From NCBI RefSeq assembly GCF_020176695.1, contig NZ_JAIWIA010000013.1:178699-242698 (forward strand): a DNA stretch of 64,000 bases. Reading direction: 5' to 3'. The notes beneath the pieces were generated by a model. It saw only the letters and a list, made by a program, of their open reading frames with translations. It did not search any database and was not told the origin of the DNA. Origin of the DNA: Massilia sp. MS-15. Its GTDB lineage: Bacteria > Pseudomonadota > Gammaproteobacteria > Burkholderiales > Burkholderiaceae_D. Both the position numbers and the translations under genes were made by a program. Shown piece after piece: positions 41,983 through 49,026 of the stretch (positions are counted from its first letter, which is position 1; the number at the start of each line of letters is the position of its first letter).

Positions 41983-44037
41983 ATGGCCGAGACCGAAAAG
42001 CCGGCGGCGCAAGGCCGTCATCCGTCGCGCCGCAACAAGATACTGCTGGGCACACTGGGCATCCTGGTGGCGATCCCGGTGATCGCCATCATCTTCATCC
42101 TCACCTTCGACTGGAACCGGGCCCGCCCCTGGATCAACGCCAGGGTCAGCCAGGCGATCGAACGCCCGTTTGCCATTCGCGGCGACCTCGACGTGGAATG
42201 GGAGCGCCCCGCGCGCACGATGGCGCCGTCGGAGCGCAGCTGGCGCGACCACATTCCCTGGCCGCACCTGATCGCCAACGATACCCACATCGGCAACCCG
42301 GCCGGGCTGCCGGCCCGGGACGCGGGCAGCGCACGCCAGTTCTCGTTCTCGCTCAATCCGTTTGCCCTGCTCTCGCGCACCATCCACATCCCGCTGTTGC
42401 GCTTTGACGGTCCGCGCGTCGACCTGCTGCGCCTGGACGAGAAGCGCAACAACTGGACCTTCAAGCGCCAGGACAAGAAGTCCGGCTGGACCATCGACCT
42501 CGACCGCGTGGTGCTGACCGACGGCATCGTGCACATGGAGGACGCGGTGACGAAGTCCGACGTCACGGCCCGCGTGCGCACCCTGGAGCGCAATCCCCGC
42601 TATGGCGTGGGCTGGACCCTCGACGGCAGCTACAACGGCGCGAAAGTAAGCGGTGGCGGCAAGGCCGGCGCGGTGCTCTCGCTCAAGCAGCAGTCGACCC
42701 CGTATCCGGTGCAGGCGGACATGCGTTCCGGCGCCACCCACATCGCGGTGGAAGGCACGGTCACCCGCCCCGCGAAGCTGGCGGCCATCGACCTGCGCCT
42801 CGAGCTGGCCGGCCCCAGCATGGACCAGCTGTATCACTTCACCGGCGTGGTGCTGCCGACCACCGGACCGTTCTCGACCTCGGGCCGCCTGACCGGGACC
42901 CTGGGCGAGGAGAACAGCCGCTGGGTCTACGACGGCTTCAAGGGCAAGGTCGGCGCCTCCGACATCGGCGGGCGCCTCGAGTACACGACCGGCGCGCCGC
43001 GCCCCAGGCTGTCGGGCAAGATCCGTTCGCGCCAGCTCGTGTTCGCCGACCTGGCGCCCCTGATCGGCGCCGACTCGAACGCCGCCAAGAAACAACGCAA
43101 TGCCGACGTACTGCAGCCGAACGGCAAGGTACTGCCGGTCGAGGAATTCAAGACCGAGCGCTGGAACAAGCTCGATGCCGACGTGCGCTACTCGGCCGAA
43201 CGCATCGTCCGGGAGACAGCCTTCCCGATCAGCAAGCTGTCGACCCACCTCAAGATGAACAACGCAGTGCTCGACCTGGAGCCGCTCGAGTTCGCGATGG
43301 CGGGCGGCACGGTGCGCTCGAATATCCGCCTCGACGGCCGCGGACGCGCAGGGCCGAAGGCGATCAAGGCCCAGGCCAAGGTCACCGCGCGCAAGATCGA
43401 GATCAAGAAGCTGTTCCCGAAGATCGAGCAGCTGCAGGCGACGGTGGGCAGCATCAACGGCGACGCCAGCCTGAGCGCGCAGGGCAATTCCGTGGCCAGC
43501 CTGCTCGCCGGCGCCAACGGCGAACTGAAGACCCTGATCAACCAGGGACAGGTCAGCAAGATGCTGCTCGAGATGATGGGCCTGAACGTGGCCAACATCA
43601 TCGTCACCAAGCTGTTCGGCGACAAGCAGGTGCAGCTGAACTGCATGGCCACCGATTTCGACGTGCGCAACGGGGTGGCGCGCACGCGCTACTTCGTGGT
43701 CGACACCCAGGAAGCGCTGATCAACATCAGCGGCAGCATCAACCTGGCCAACGAACAGATGGACCTGCGCATCGATCCAAAGACCAAGGGCCTGCGCCTG
43801 TTCTCGCTGCGCTCGCCCTTCTACGTGCGCGGTCCGTTCAGCCAGCCCGACGTCTCGGTCGACAAGGGCATGCTGGCAATGAAGGCCGGCAGTGCCATTG
43901 CCCTGGCCGCGGTGGCACCGGTGGCAGCCCTGATTCCCCTGATCAATACCGGACCGGGCGAGGACAGCCACTGCGCGCGCCTGCTCGCCGAGTCGCGCGA
44001 GAAGCCGCGCGCCCCGCCGCCCGGCAAGACGCGCTGA
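41983..44037 (+). CDS. AsmA family protein
   Basis: A 684-residue protein with one N-terminal membrane helix (residues 20-42, LLGTLGILVAIPVIAIIFIL) and a long beta-rich periplasmic body. FDWNRARPWINARVSQAIERPFAIRGDLDVEW is the AsmA opening, and QGNSVASLLAGANGELKTLINQGQVS the conserved AsmA C-terminal region. AsmA-like proteins are thought to carry phospholipid between the membranes and affect outer-membrane assembly. It is divergent from the DUF4398 gene with 194 bases between. Confidence 0.9.
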   Translation: MAETEKPAAQGRHPSRRNKILLGTLGILVAIPVIAIIFILTFDWNRARPWINARVSQAIERPFAIRGDLDVEWERPARTMAPSERSWRDHIPWPHLIANDTHIGNPAGLPARDAGSARQFSFSLNPFALLSRTIHIPLLRFDGPRVDLLRLDEKRNNWTFKRQDKKSGWTIDLDRVVLTDGIVHMEDAVTKSDVTARVRTLERNPRYGVGWTLDGSYNGAKVSGGGKAGAVLSLKQQSTPYPVQADMRSGATHIAVEGTVTRPAKLAAIDLRLELAGPSMDQLYHFTGVVLPTTGPFSTSGRLTGTLGEENSRWVYDGFKGKVGASDIGGRLEYTTGAPRPRLSGKIRSRQLVFADLAPLIGADSNAAKKQRNADVLQPNGKVLPVEEFKTERWNKLDADVRYSAERIVRETAFPISKLSTHLKMNNAVLDLEPLEFAMAGGTVRSNIRLDGRGRAGPKAIKAQAKVTARKIEIKKLFPKIEQLQATVGSINGDASLSAQGNSVASLLAGANGELKTLINQGQVSKMLLEMMGLNVANIIVTKLFGDKQVQLNCMATDFDVRNGVARTRYFVVDTQEALINISGSINLANEQMDLRIDPKTKGLRLFSLRSPFYVRGPFSQPDVSVDKGMLAMKAGSAIALAAVAPVAALIPLINTGPGEDSHCARLLAESREKPRAPPPGKTR

Positions 44038-44063
44038 GCCGGGGTGCGGAATTTGCACGCAAT

Positions 44064-44079
44064 TGTGAGTTGTCGAACA
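44064..44079 (+). promoter_or_regulatory. CRP-shaped palindrome site E
   Basis: TGTGAGTTGTCGAACA followed by GA. Its left half TGTGA is exactly that of an E. coli CRP site, and the spacing to the right half ACA is also that of CRP. It ends 57 bases before the BON gene at 44137. Confidence 0.55.
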
Positions 44080-44136
44080 GACCAGACCGTGACGAAAACC
44101 CTATTCTGCATCCATGGACTCGACGAACACTGCCGC

Positions 44137-44472
44137 ATGACGCGATTCAACCAGCAGCACCGTATCGCCAGTGCCCTGCTCGCCACCCTGCTCGTCACTC
44201 AGTTAATGGGCCAGCTTGCCGGATGTGCGGTGACGGAAAGCCCCAGTGTGGCGGCGAGTCCGGTCGACGATGCCGCCATCACTGCCAGTGTCAAGGCGGC
44301 CCTTGCCGGCGATCCGGCGCTGAAGGTTTCCGAACTCGGCGTCGAAACCGCGCAGGGCGTGGTGCGGCTGAGTGGCTTTGTCAGCTCGGCAGACAGCGTC
44401 GCGGCAGCGGCCTCGGTTGCACGTACCGTCCAGGGCGTGAAATCGGTCAGGAATGATTTGCGATTGAAATAA
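44137..44472 (+). CDS. BON-domain lipoprotein
   Basis: A 111-residue protein with a lipobox (LAGCAV, Cys near residue 30) and one BON domain: VDDAAITASVKAALAGDPALKVSELGVETAQGVVRLSGFV and VQGVKSVRNDLRLK. It is the second BON lipoprotein of the window and closely resembles the one at 36275, so they look like paralogues. The ribosome-binding site is poor. The glycine-zipper gene follows 22 bases later, probably on the same transcript. Confidence 0.88.
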   Translation: MTRFNQQHRIASALLATLLVTQLMGQLAGCAVTESPSVAASPVDDAAITASVKAALAGDPALKVSELGVETAQGVVRLSGFVSSADSVAAAASVARTVQGVKSVRNDLRLK

Positions 44473-44494
44473 CCCACCGTTAAGGAGAATGACC

Positions 44495-44716
44495 ATGAAA
44501 ACCATCAAACAACTGGTAGTGACCGCAAGCCTGGCAACCGCCGCACTCGGCCTGGCCGGCTGCTCGGGCATGTCGCAGCAGGACAAGAATACCGCCATCG
44601 GCGCTGGCGCCGGTGCGGTCATCGGTGGCGCGCTGACCGGCGGCAGCGCCGTGGGCACCGTGGGTGGCGCAGCCGTGGGTGGCGTCATCGGCAACCAGGT
44701 CAACAAGACCAACTGA
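44495..44716 (+). CDS. Small glycine-zipper lipoprotein
   Basis: A 73-residue lipoprotein: MKTIKQLVVTASLATAALG, lipobox LAGCSG, then a nearly pure glycine zipper (IGAGAGAVIGGALTGG and GGAAVGGVIGNQVNK). It matches OsmB-like osmotically inducible lipoproteins in size and form. The start at 44495 has AGGAG seven bases upstream; the ATG at 44489 is too close to it. A strong terminator follows 39 bases after the stop. Confidence 0.85.
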   Translation: MKTIKQLVVTASLATAALGLAGCSGMSQQDKNTAIGAGAGAVIGGALTGGSAVGTVGGAAVGGVIGNQVNKTN

Positions 44717-44754
44717 GCAGGACCAAGCGTTTTTTAATCCGACTCCGACACGAG

Positions 44755-44781
44755 AAGGCCTGGCATCCGCCAGGCCTTTTT
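44755..44781 (+). terminator. Rho-independent terminator after the BON/glycine-zipper operon
   Basis: AAGGCCTGGC (44755-44764) and GCCAGGCCTT (44769-44778) form a perfect 10-base stem with an ATCC loop, followed by TTTTTG. It is the cleanest intrinsic terminator in the window. Confidence 0.93.
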
Positions 44782-44831
44782 GTTGGTGGACCCGGAATGC
44801 ACTGGCGATGCCCGCGTTCCAGGCTCCAGGC

Positions 44832-45584
44832 TTACCGCAGCCCGGCCACCGTTTGGGCGCCGGCGTCCTTGACGATCGCGTAGCAGGTGCAGGAGGCGGC
44901 CGCCAGGCCGTCCGGATCGAGGATTTCGATATTGCCGCGGCTGTAGATGATCAGCCCCTGCTGCTGCAGCGCGCTGGCGGCCTTGGTGACGCCAACCCGG
45001 CGTACGCCGAGCGCATGGGCCAGGAACTCATGGGTGAGGTGGAATTTGTCGGATTGCAGCCGGTCGCGGGTGATCAGCAGCGAGCGCGCCAGGCGCGCCT
45101 CCAGGACGTGGAAGCGGCTGCAGACGGCGATCTGGATCGCCTGCGCCAGCAGGGCTTCCGTGTAGCGGTACAGCACCCGTTGCAGCGAAGGGTTGCGCGC
45201 CGCCTCCGTGCGGAAGCGGGCGGCCTCCATGCGGCTGGCGCTGCCGGCGCGCTGGACCACCGCGCGCACCTGGGTGCTGTCGTGGTCCGGTGCCACGCTG
45301 GCGCCGACCATGCCCTCGCGCCCGACCTGGCCGACCTCGAGCGTCATGCGGCCTTCGGCCACGCCCATCAGCGAGACCAGGCAATCGTGGGGAAAGTACA
45401 CGTGGCGCAGCGGTTCGCCCGCTTCGCACAGGACATCTCCGACCTCGACCGTGACCGGATCGAGCAGCGGCAGGATGGCTGCCAGTTCCTGCGGCGCCAG
45501 CGCGGCCAGCAAGAGGTTGCTGTTGTGTTCGACGATGGGCGGCGGTACGGCAAAGTTCATCGGATTCTCGCGTGGTGACTGCAT
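44832..45584 (-). CDS. Crp/Fnr family transcriptional regulator
   Basis: A 250-residue regulator. The N-terminal cyclic-nucleotide-like barrel (LLDPVTVEVGDVLCEAGEPLRHVYFPHDCLVSLM) lacks both the Arg-Ser pair that binds cAMP and the N-terminal cysteine cluster of FNR. The C-terminal winged helix includes LTHEFLAHALGVRRVGVTKAASALQQQGLI, with an Arg-rich recognition helix. The ligand is unknown. Its upstream gap with the divergent glycine-zipper gene holds one copy of the palindrome found before eight transcription units here, so it is the best candidate for the cognate regulator, including of itself. A start at 45560 is also possible. Confidence 0.9.
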   Translation of the reverse strand: MQSPRENPMNFAVPPPIVEHNSNLLLAALAPQELAAILPLLDPVTVEVGDVLCEAGEPLRHVYFPHDCLVSLMGVAEGRMTLEVGQVGREGMVGASVAPDHDSTQVRAVVQRAGSASRMEAARFRTEAARNPSLQRVLYRYTEALLAQAIQIAVCSRFHVLEARLARSLLITRDRLQSDKFHLTHEFLAHALGVRRVGVTKAASALQQQGLIIYSRGNIEILDPDGLAAASCTCYAIVKDAGAQTVAGLR

Positions 45585-45655
45585 GGCGCAAACCGTCTGG
45601 CGGATACATTTGCAAACAATTTAGGTCAGCGTAACCCCTGCCCTCCGCATGGGTA

Positions 45656-45671
45656 TGTACGGTGACGCACG
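45656..45671. promoter_or_regulatory. CRP-shaped palindrome site F, between the Crp/Fnr gene and its divergent neighbour
   Basis: TGTACGGTGACGCACG, followed by GA. It lies 71 bases before the Crp/Fnr start on one side and 96 bases before the glycine-zipper gene at 45768 on the other, so it may control both. Confidence 0.55.
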
Positions 45672-45767
45672 GAACCGCCTGTTGTTCCTGAGGACAATCC
45701 GAACATGCAAGGAGTAACCGGCCCGGGCACGGACGGGCCCGACAAGACAAGCCGAAAAGGACGCAAC

Positions 45768-46547
45768 ATGACTACCTCCCCTTCCCCGCGTGGACGCATG
45801 CATCCGCTGATGATGCTGGCCGCCCTTGCGGTTTTGCTGTTCTGCCTGGTCGGCACCGCGGCCATCCTGGGCTGGATCCCCGCGTCGGTGGGCAGCACCG
45901 GCGAGCGCCAGCTGAGCGAATCCGAGCGCCTGGCGCTGGCCTCCACCCTGCCCCAGGGCGGACTGCAGCCTGCACCGGGCGTAGCGGTGCCGGGCCAGCA
46001 GCTGGCCCCGGGCTATGCCGGGCCAGCCACTGGTGGCGCACCAGCCACTTATCCGGTCCAGCCGGCCCCGGCGGCCGAGGCCTATGCGCCGGCCACTGCC
46101 TATGTGGCGCCCGCGGCAGCGGCCACGGCTGCGGCCGCAGCCACGACAGTCCATGAGCGGCCGGCCAGCAGGCCGGTACAGCTCGCCGCCGCGGACAGCG
46201 AGCGCAACTGGTGCTCGAACTGCGGCAACGTGGAATCGGTACGCACCATCAAGCAGCGCGCCCAGGGCAGCGGCCTGGGTGCGGCCGGCGGCGCCGTCAT
46301 CGGGGGCCTGCTGGGCAACCAGGTCGGTGGCGGCAGCGGCCGCACCCTTGCCACCGCGGCCGGCGCGATCGGCGGCGCCGTGGTCGGCAACCAGGTCGAG
46401 GGCAACATGAAGGCCACGACCAGCTACGAAATCAAGGTGCGCCTCGACGATGGCAGCGTGCGCACTTTCCGCCAGAGCAAGGCGCCGCAGTGGCGCAGCG
46501 GCGACCGGGTTCGCATCGTCAAGGGCCGCCTGCGCGCGGTGAGCTGA
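45768..46547 (+). CDS. Glycine-zipper 2TM protein with long Ala/Pro linker
   Basis: A 259-residue protein anchored by one membrane helix (residues 12-35, PLMMLAALAVLLFCLVGTAAILG). A low-complexity Ala/Pro/Gly linker (about 70-150) leads to NWCSNCGNVESVRTIKQRAQGSG, a short CxxC unit, then the glycine zipper (GAAGGAVIGGLLGNQVGGGSGRTLATAAGAIGGAVVGNQVE) and a SlyB-like end, YEIKVRLDDGSVRTF...GDRVRIVKGRLRAV. Same domain order as the protein at 37438 but inner-membrane anchored. AGGA is seven bases before the ATG. Confidence 0.85.
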   Translation: MTTSPSPRGRMHPLMMLAALAVLLFCLVGTAAILGWIPASVGSTGERQLSESERLALASTLPQGGLQPAPGVAVPGQQLAPGYAGPATGGAPATYPVQPAPAAEAYAPATAYVAPAAAATAAAAATTVHERPASRPVQLAAADSERNWCSNCGNVESVRTIKQRAQGSGLGAAGGAVIGGLLGNQVGGGSGRTLATAAGAIGGAVVGNQVEGNMKATTSYEIKVRLDDGSVRTFRQSKAPQWRSGDRVRIVKGRLRAVS

Positions 46548-46576
46548 GCCCGGCGCAGCCGCCGCCCGGTATGCCG

Positions 46577-46611
46577 AGGAGAGTCGCCGCAAGGTGCCTC
46601 TCCTTTATTTT
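46577..46611 (+). terminator. Rho-independent terminator after the glycine-zipper gene
   Basis: AGGAGAG (46577-46583) and CTCTCCT (46598-46604) form the outer stem, with CGCC/GGTG pairing inside around a GCAA loop, followed by TTATTTTTG. It lies 30 bases after the stop. Confidence 0.85.
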
Positions 46612-46636
46612 TGTGTAGCAACTTTCTTGGATGCAA

Positions 46637-46652
46637 TGTGCGGCAGCGCACG
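46637..46652 (+). promoter_or_regulatory. CRP-shaped palindrome site G
   Basis: TGTGCGGCAGCGCACG followed by GA, with perfect GTGCG/CGCAC arms. It lies 85 bases before the small membrane protein gene at 46738. Confidence 0.55.
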
Positions 46653-46737
46653 GAACAATGGATGAGCTCACCCGACAATGCTTTCACGCGGATACTGCGT
46701 GCGGTGCTAGAGCAACCATTGAACAGGGGAACGCATC

Positions 46738-46965
46738 ATGAACAGCATGGCATGGATCGGCATCATCGTATGGGGAATGATCGTGGCGGCATTCGGACTG
46801 CTCTCGGCCCATCCGCCGGGTGAAGCGGCTGCCGGCGGGCTGCAGGCGCAGGATGTGGTCTTCCTGGTGGCAGGCGGCCTGCTGACCTGCCTGATCGGGA
46901 TCACGGGACTGCTCGGCTTCATGGGCTGGATTCCCGGCTTGCGCAAGGAAAAAGCTTGCACGTGA
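46738..46965 (+). CDS. Small two-helix membrane protein, unknown function
   Basis: A 75-residue protein with two membrane helices (MAWIGIIVWGMIVAAFGLL and VVFLVAGGLLTCLIGITGLLGFMGWI) joined by a Gly/Ala loop, and a short basic tail. GGGGA lies eight bases before the ATG. It lies between two sites of the shared palindrome, in a run of small envelope stress genes. No named family is recognised. Confidence 0.75.
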   Translation: MNSMAWIGIIVWGMIVAAFGLLSAHPPGEAAAGGLQAQDVVFLVAGGLLTCLIGITGLLGFMGWIPGLRKEKACT

Positions 46966-46975
46966 TTCAAGCATC

Positions 46976-46991
46976 CGTACGCCATCGTACA
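46976..46991 (+). promoter_or_regulatory. CRP-shaped palindrome site H
   Basis: CGTACGCCATCGTACA followed by GA, with perfect CGTACG-type arms. It lies 73 bases before the Lmo0937-like gene at 47065. Confidence 0.55.
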
Positions 46992-47064
46992 GAGGGCGAC
47001 CAGGGGCGACGGCATACTGGAACCACGACGCCGAAGCGCGTGATCCAAGTAAAGGAGCAGCATC

Positions 47065-47211
47065 ATGCTATACACCATTGCCGTCATCCTGATCGTCCTT
47101 TGGCTGCTGGGCCTGGTAACTTCCTACACCATCGGCGGCTTCATCCACATCCTGCTGGTCGTTGCCGTGATCATGATCCTGGTGCGCCTGATCAGTGGAC
47201 GGGGCATCTAG
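47065..47211 (+). CDS. Lmo0937 family small membrane protein
   Basis: A 48-residue protein made of two membrane helices: MLYTIAVILIVLWLLGLVTS and IGGFIHILLVVAVIMILVRLI. This matches the Lmo0937 family, tiny membrane proteins of stress clusters in many bacteria, including sigmaB-type regulons in Gram-positives. AAAGGAG lies before the ATG. Function unknown. Confidence 0.9.
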   Translation: MLYTIAVILIVLWLLGLVTSYTIGGFIHILLVVAVIMILVRLISGRGI

Positions 47212-47302
47212 CCGCGCGCTCCCTTTCGCCCCCAATCCGTTTCGCAGTCTTGCCCGGGACGGGCTTGAGCGCGAAGCGGATTTTTCATTCAAGGAGAACA
47301 TG

Positions 47303-47965
47303 ATGCATACTAAACTGACGAAATCCGTACTGGCCGCCGCCCTCGTGGCCCTGACCGCCACCGGCTGCGCCGACATGAGCCCGACCCAGCGCGGCACCGC
47401 GCAGGGCGCCGGCATCGGCGCCGGCCTGGGCGCCGTGATCGGCGCCACCACCAGCGGCGGCGGCAGTGGTCGCGCCACCCGCGGCGCCGTCATCGGCGGC
47501 GCCCTGGGCGCGGTCGCCGGCAATATCTGGTCGAAGCGGATGGAAGCCCAGAAACAGGCGATGGAACAGGCCACCCGCGGCACCGGGGTGCAGGTCAGCC
47601 AGACGGCCGACAACCGCCTCAAGCTCGAGATTCCGAGCGACGTCTCGTTCGATACCGGACGCTCGGACATCAAGCCGAACTTCCAGCCGGTGCTCGACCG
47701 TTTCGCCAGCACCCTGAACGAGAACCCGGCCACCACCGTGATCATCATCGGCCACACCGACAGCACCGGCACGCCGGAAATCAACCAGCCGCTGTCGGTC
47801 GACCGCGCGGCCCGTACCCGCGACTACCTGGCGGGACGTGGGGTGAGCCCGTCACGCATCACCATCGAAGGCCGCGGCGAACGCGAGCCGATCGCCTCGA
47901 ACAACGATGCCGCCAGCCGCGCGCGCAACCGCCGCGTCGAGATCTACGTCGCCGAACGCGGCTAA
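47303..47965 (+). CDS. YiaD-like OmpA-domain lipoprotein with glycine zipper
   Basis: A 220-residue lipoprotein: lipobox TATGCAD, then a glycine zipper (GAGIGAGLGAVIGATTSGGGSGRATRGAVIGGALGAVAG) and a C-terminal OmpA domain, VSFDTGRSDIKPNF, GHTDSTGTPEINQPLSVDRAART and NRRVEIYVA. The order is that of YiaD, a lipoprotein that links outer membrane and peptidoglycan. The ATG at 47303 is preferred because AGGAG is six bases before it; the preceding ATG at 47300 is too near. Confidence 0.9.
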   Translation: MHTKLTKSVLAAALVALTATGCADMSPTQRGTAQGAGIGAGLGAVIGATTSGGGSGRATRGAVIGGALGAVAGNIWSKRMEAQKQAMEQATRGTGVQVSQTADNRLKLEIPSDVSFDTGRSDIKPNFQPVLDRFASTLNENPATTVIIIGHTDSTGTPEINQPLSVDRAARTRDYLAGRGVSPSRITIEGRGEREPIASNNDAASRARNRRVEIYVAERG

Positions 47966-48002
47966 GCGAACTGGCGCGCTGGCATGCGCGCCACAAGCCT
48001 TC

Positions 48003-48025
48003 AAGGGCCGACGCTGTCGGCCCTT
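48003..48025 (+). terminator. Hairpin after the YiaD-like gene
   Basis: AAGGGCCGAC (48003-48012) and GTCGGCCCTT (48016-48025) form a perfect 10-base stem with a GCT loop, 37 bases after the stop. The U-tract is weak (GTTCC). Being symmetrical, it may serve both convergent transcripts. Confidence 0.65.
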
Positions 48026-48069
48026 GTTCCGTGCGCAGCGCAGCACGCGGCGCCACCCCGTGCAGTAAC

Positions 48070-48906
48070 TCAGCTGGTCTCGGTGAATGCCAGGTAGAGC
48101 GCGCGCGCACGATGCGCCACCGGACCGGCTTCCAGCATGCGCTCCTCGTAGCGGGTACAGGGCGTGACCTTGCCATAGTTGCCGGTGCTGAAGATTTCGC
48201 GTGCCGACAGCAGTTCGGCCGGCGCCACGCTGCGCTCCTCGACCCGCACGCCCTCCTCCGCCAGCAGCGCGATCACGCGCGCGCGCGTGATACCGGCCAG
48301 GAAAGTACCATTCAGCCGGGGCGTCACCACGGCGCCATCGGCGGTCACGAGGAACAGGTTCGACGTGGCGAACTCGGCCACGTTGCCATCGGCATCCAGC
48401 ATGATCGCCTGGTCGAAACCGCGCGCTTTTGCCTCGCGCATCGCGCGGGTCGAGTTGGCATACAGGGCCGAGGCCTTGGCATCGGTCGGCGCCATGCTCG
48501 GCTGCGGGCGCAGCAGCGTCGACAGGCAGGCCGAGAAGCCGCTGAATGGCGGCAGCGGCGCGTCGAAGATGGTCAGCGCGAAGCGGCTGGCCTCGGCCAC
48601 CGGGATCAGGAAGCCGTCGGTGCCGAACACGAGCGGGCGGATGTAGAGTTCCGCATCGGCGGGAAACTTCGCCACGCCTTCGCGCACCAGCGCCTCCATC
48701 TCGTCCACGTCCAGGGGACAGCGCAGGCCCAGCTTCTCGCTGGAAGCAAGCACGCGCTCCAGGTGCGGGCGCAGGTCGGGCAAGTGGCCGCGCAGGGCCC
48801 GGGCGCCATCGAATACCGAGGAACCCAGCCACAGGCTATGGTCCATCGCCCCATACAGTGGAACATTGCCTTCGCTCCAGCGGCCATCGAAATAGGTCAG
48901 GTACAT
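48070..48906 (-). CDS. PLP-dependent class IV aminotransferase (IlvE-like)
   Basis: A 278-residue aminotransferase of the branched-chain/D-amino acid/4-amino-4-deoxychorismate lyase fold. The opening FDGRWSEGNVPLYGAMDHSLWLGSSVFDGARA is typical; the PLP-binding Lys is in DAKASALYANSTRAMREAK and the cofactor phosphate loop in EFATSNLFLV. It is shorter than most IlvE (about 300). Substrate cannot be fixed from sequence; a branched-chain or similar 2-oxo acid is most likely. No biosynthetic neighbours. Confidence 0.88.
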   Translation of the reverse strand: MYLTYFDGRWSEGNVPLYGAMDHSLWLGSSVFDGARALRGHLPDLRPHLERVLASSEKLGLRCPLDVDEMEALVREGVAKFPADAELYIRPLVFGTDGFLIPVAEASRFALTIFDAPLPPFSGFSACLSTLLRPQPSMAPTDAKASALYANSTRAMREAKARGFDQAIMLDADGNVAEFATSNLFLVTADGAVVTPRLNGTFLAGITRARVIALLAEEGVRVEERSVAPAELLSAREIFSTGNYGKVTPCTRYEERMLEAGPVAHRARALYLAFTETS

Positions 48907-49026
48907 GCTTGTCTCACGGTGACATCGGCCCGCCAGTGTACCGCTTTCGGGGTGGCCATTGTTCGGTGGCGAACCATGCGGCGTCGATGCCTCGCGTACA
49001 CTACGGTTTTACAAGATCAACTGCCC

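Noticed and set aside
48031..49026. An N-terminal extension of more than 300 codons on the Gcr-family gene
   Set aside because: It is an antisense reading of the aminotransferase gene; the ATG at 49027 starts the conserved protein.
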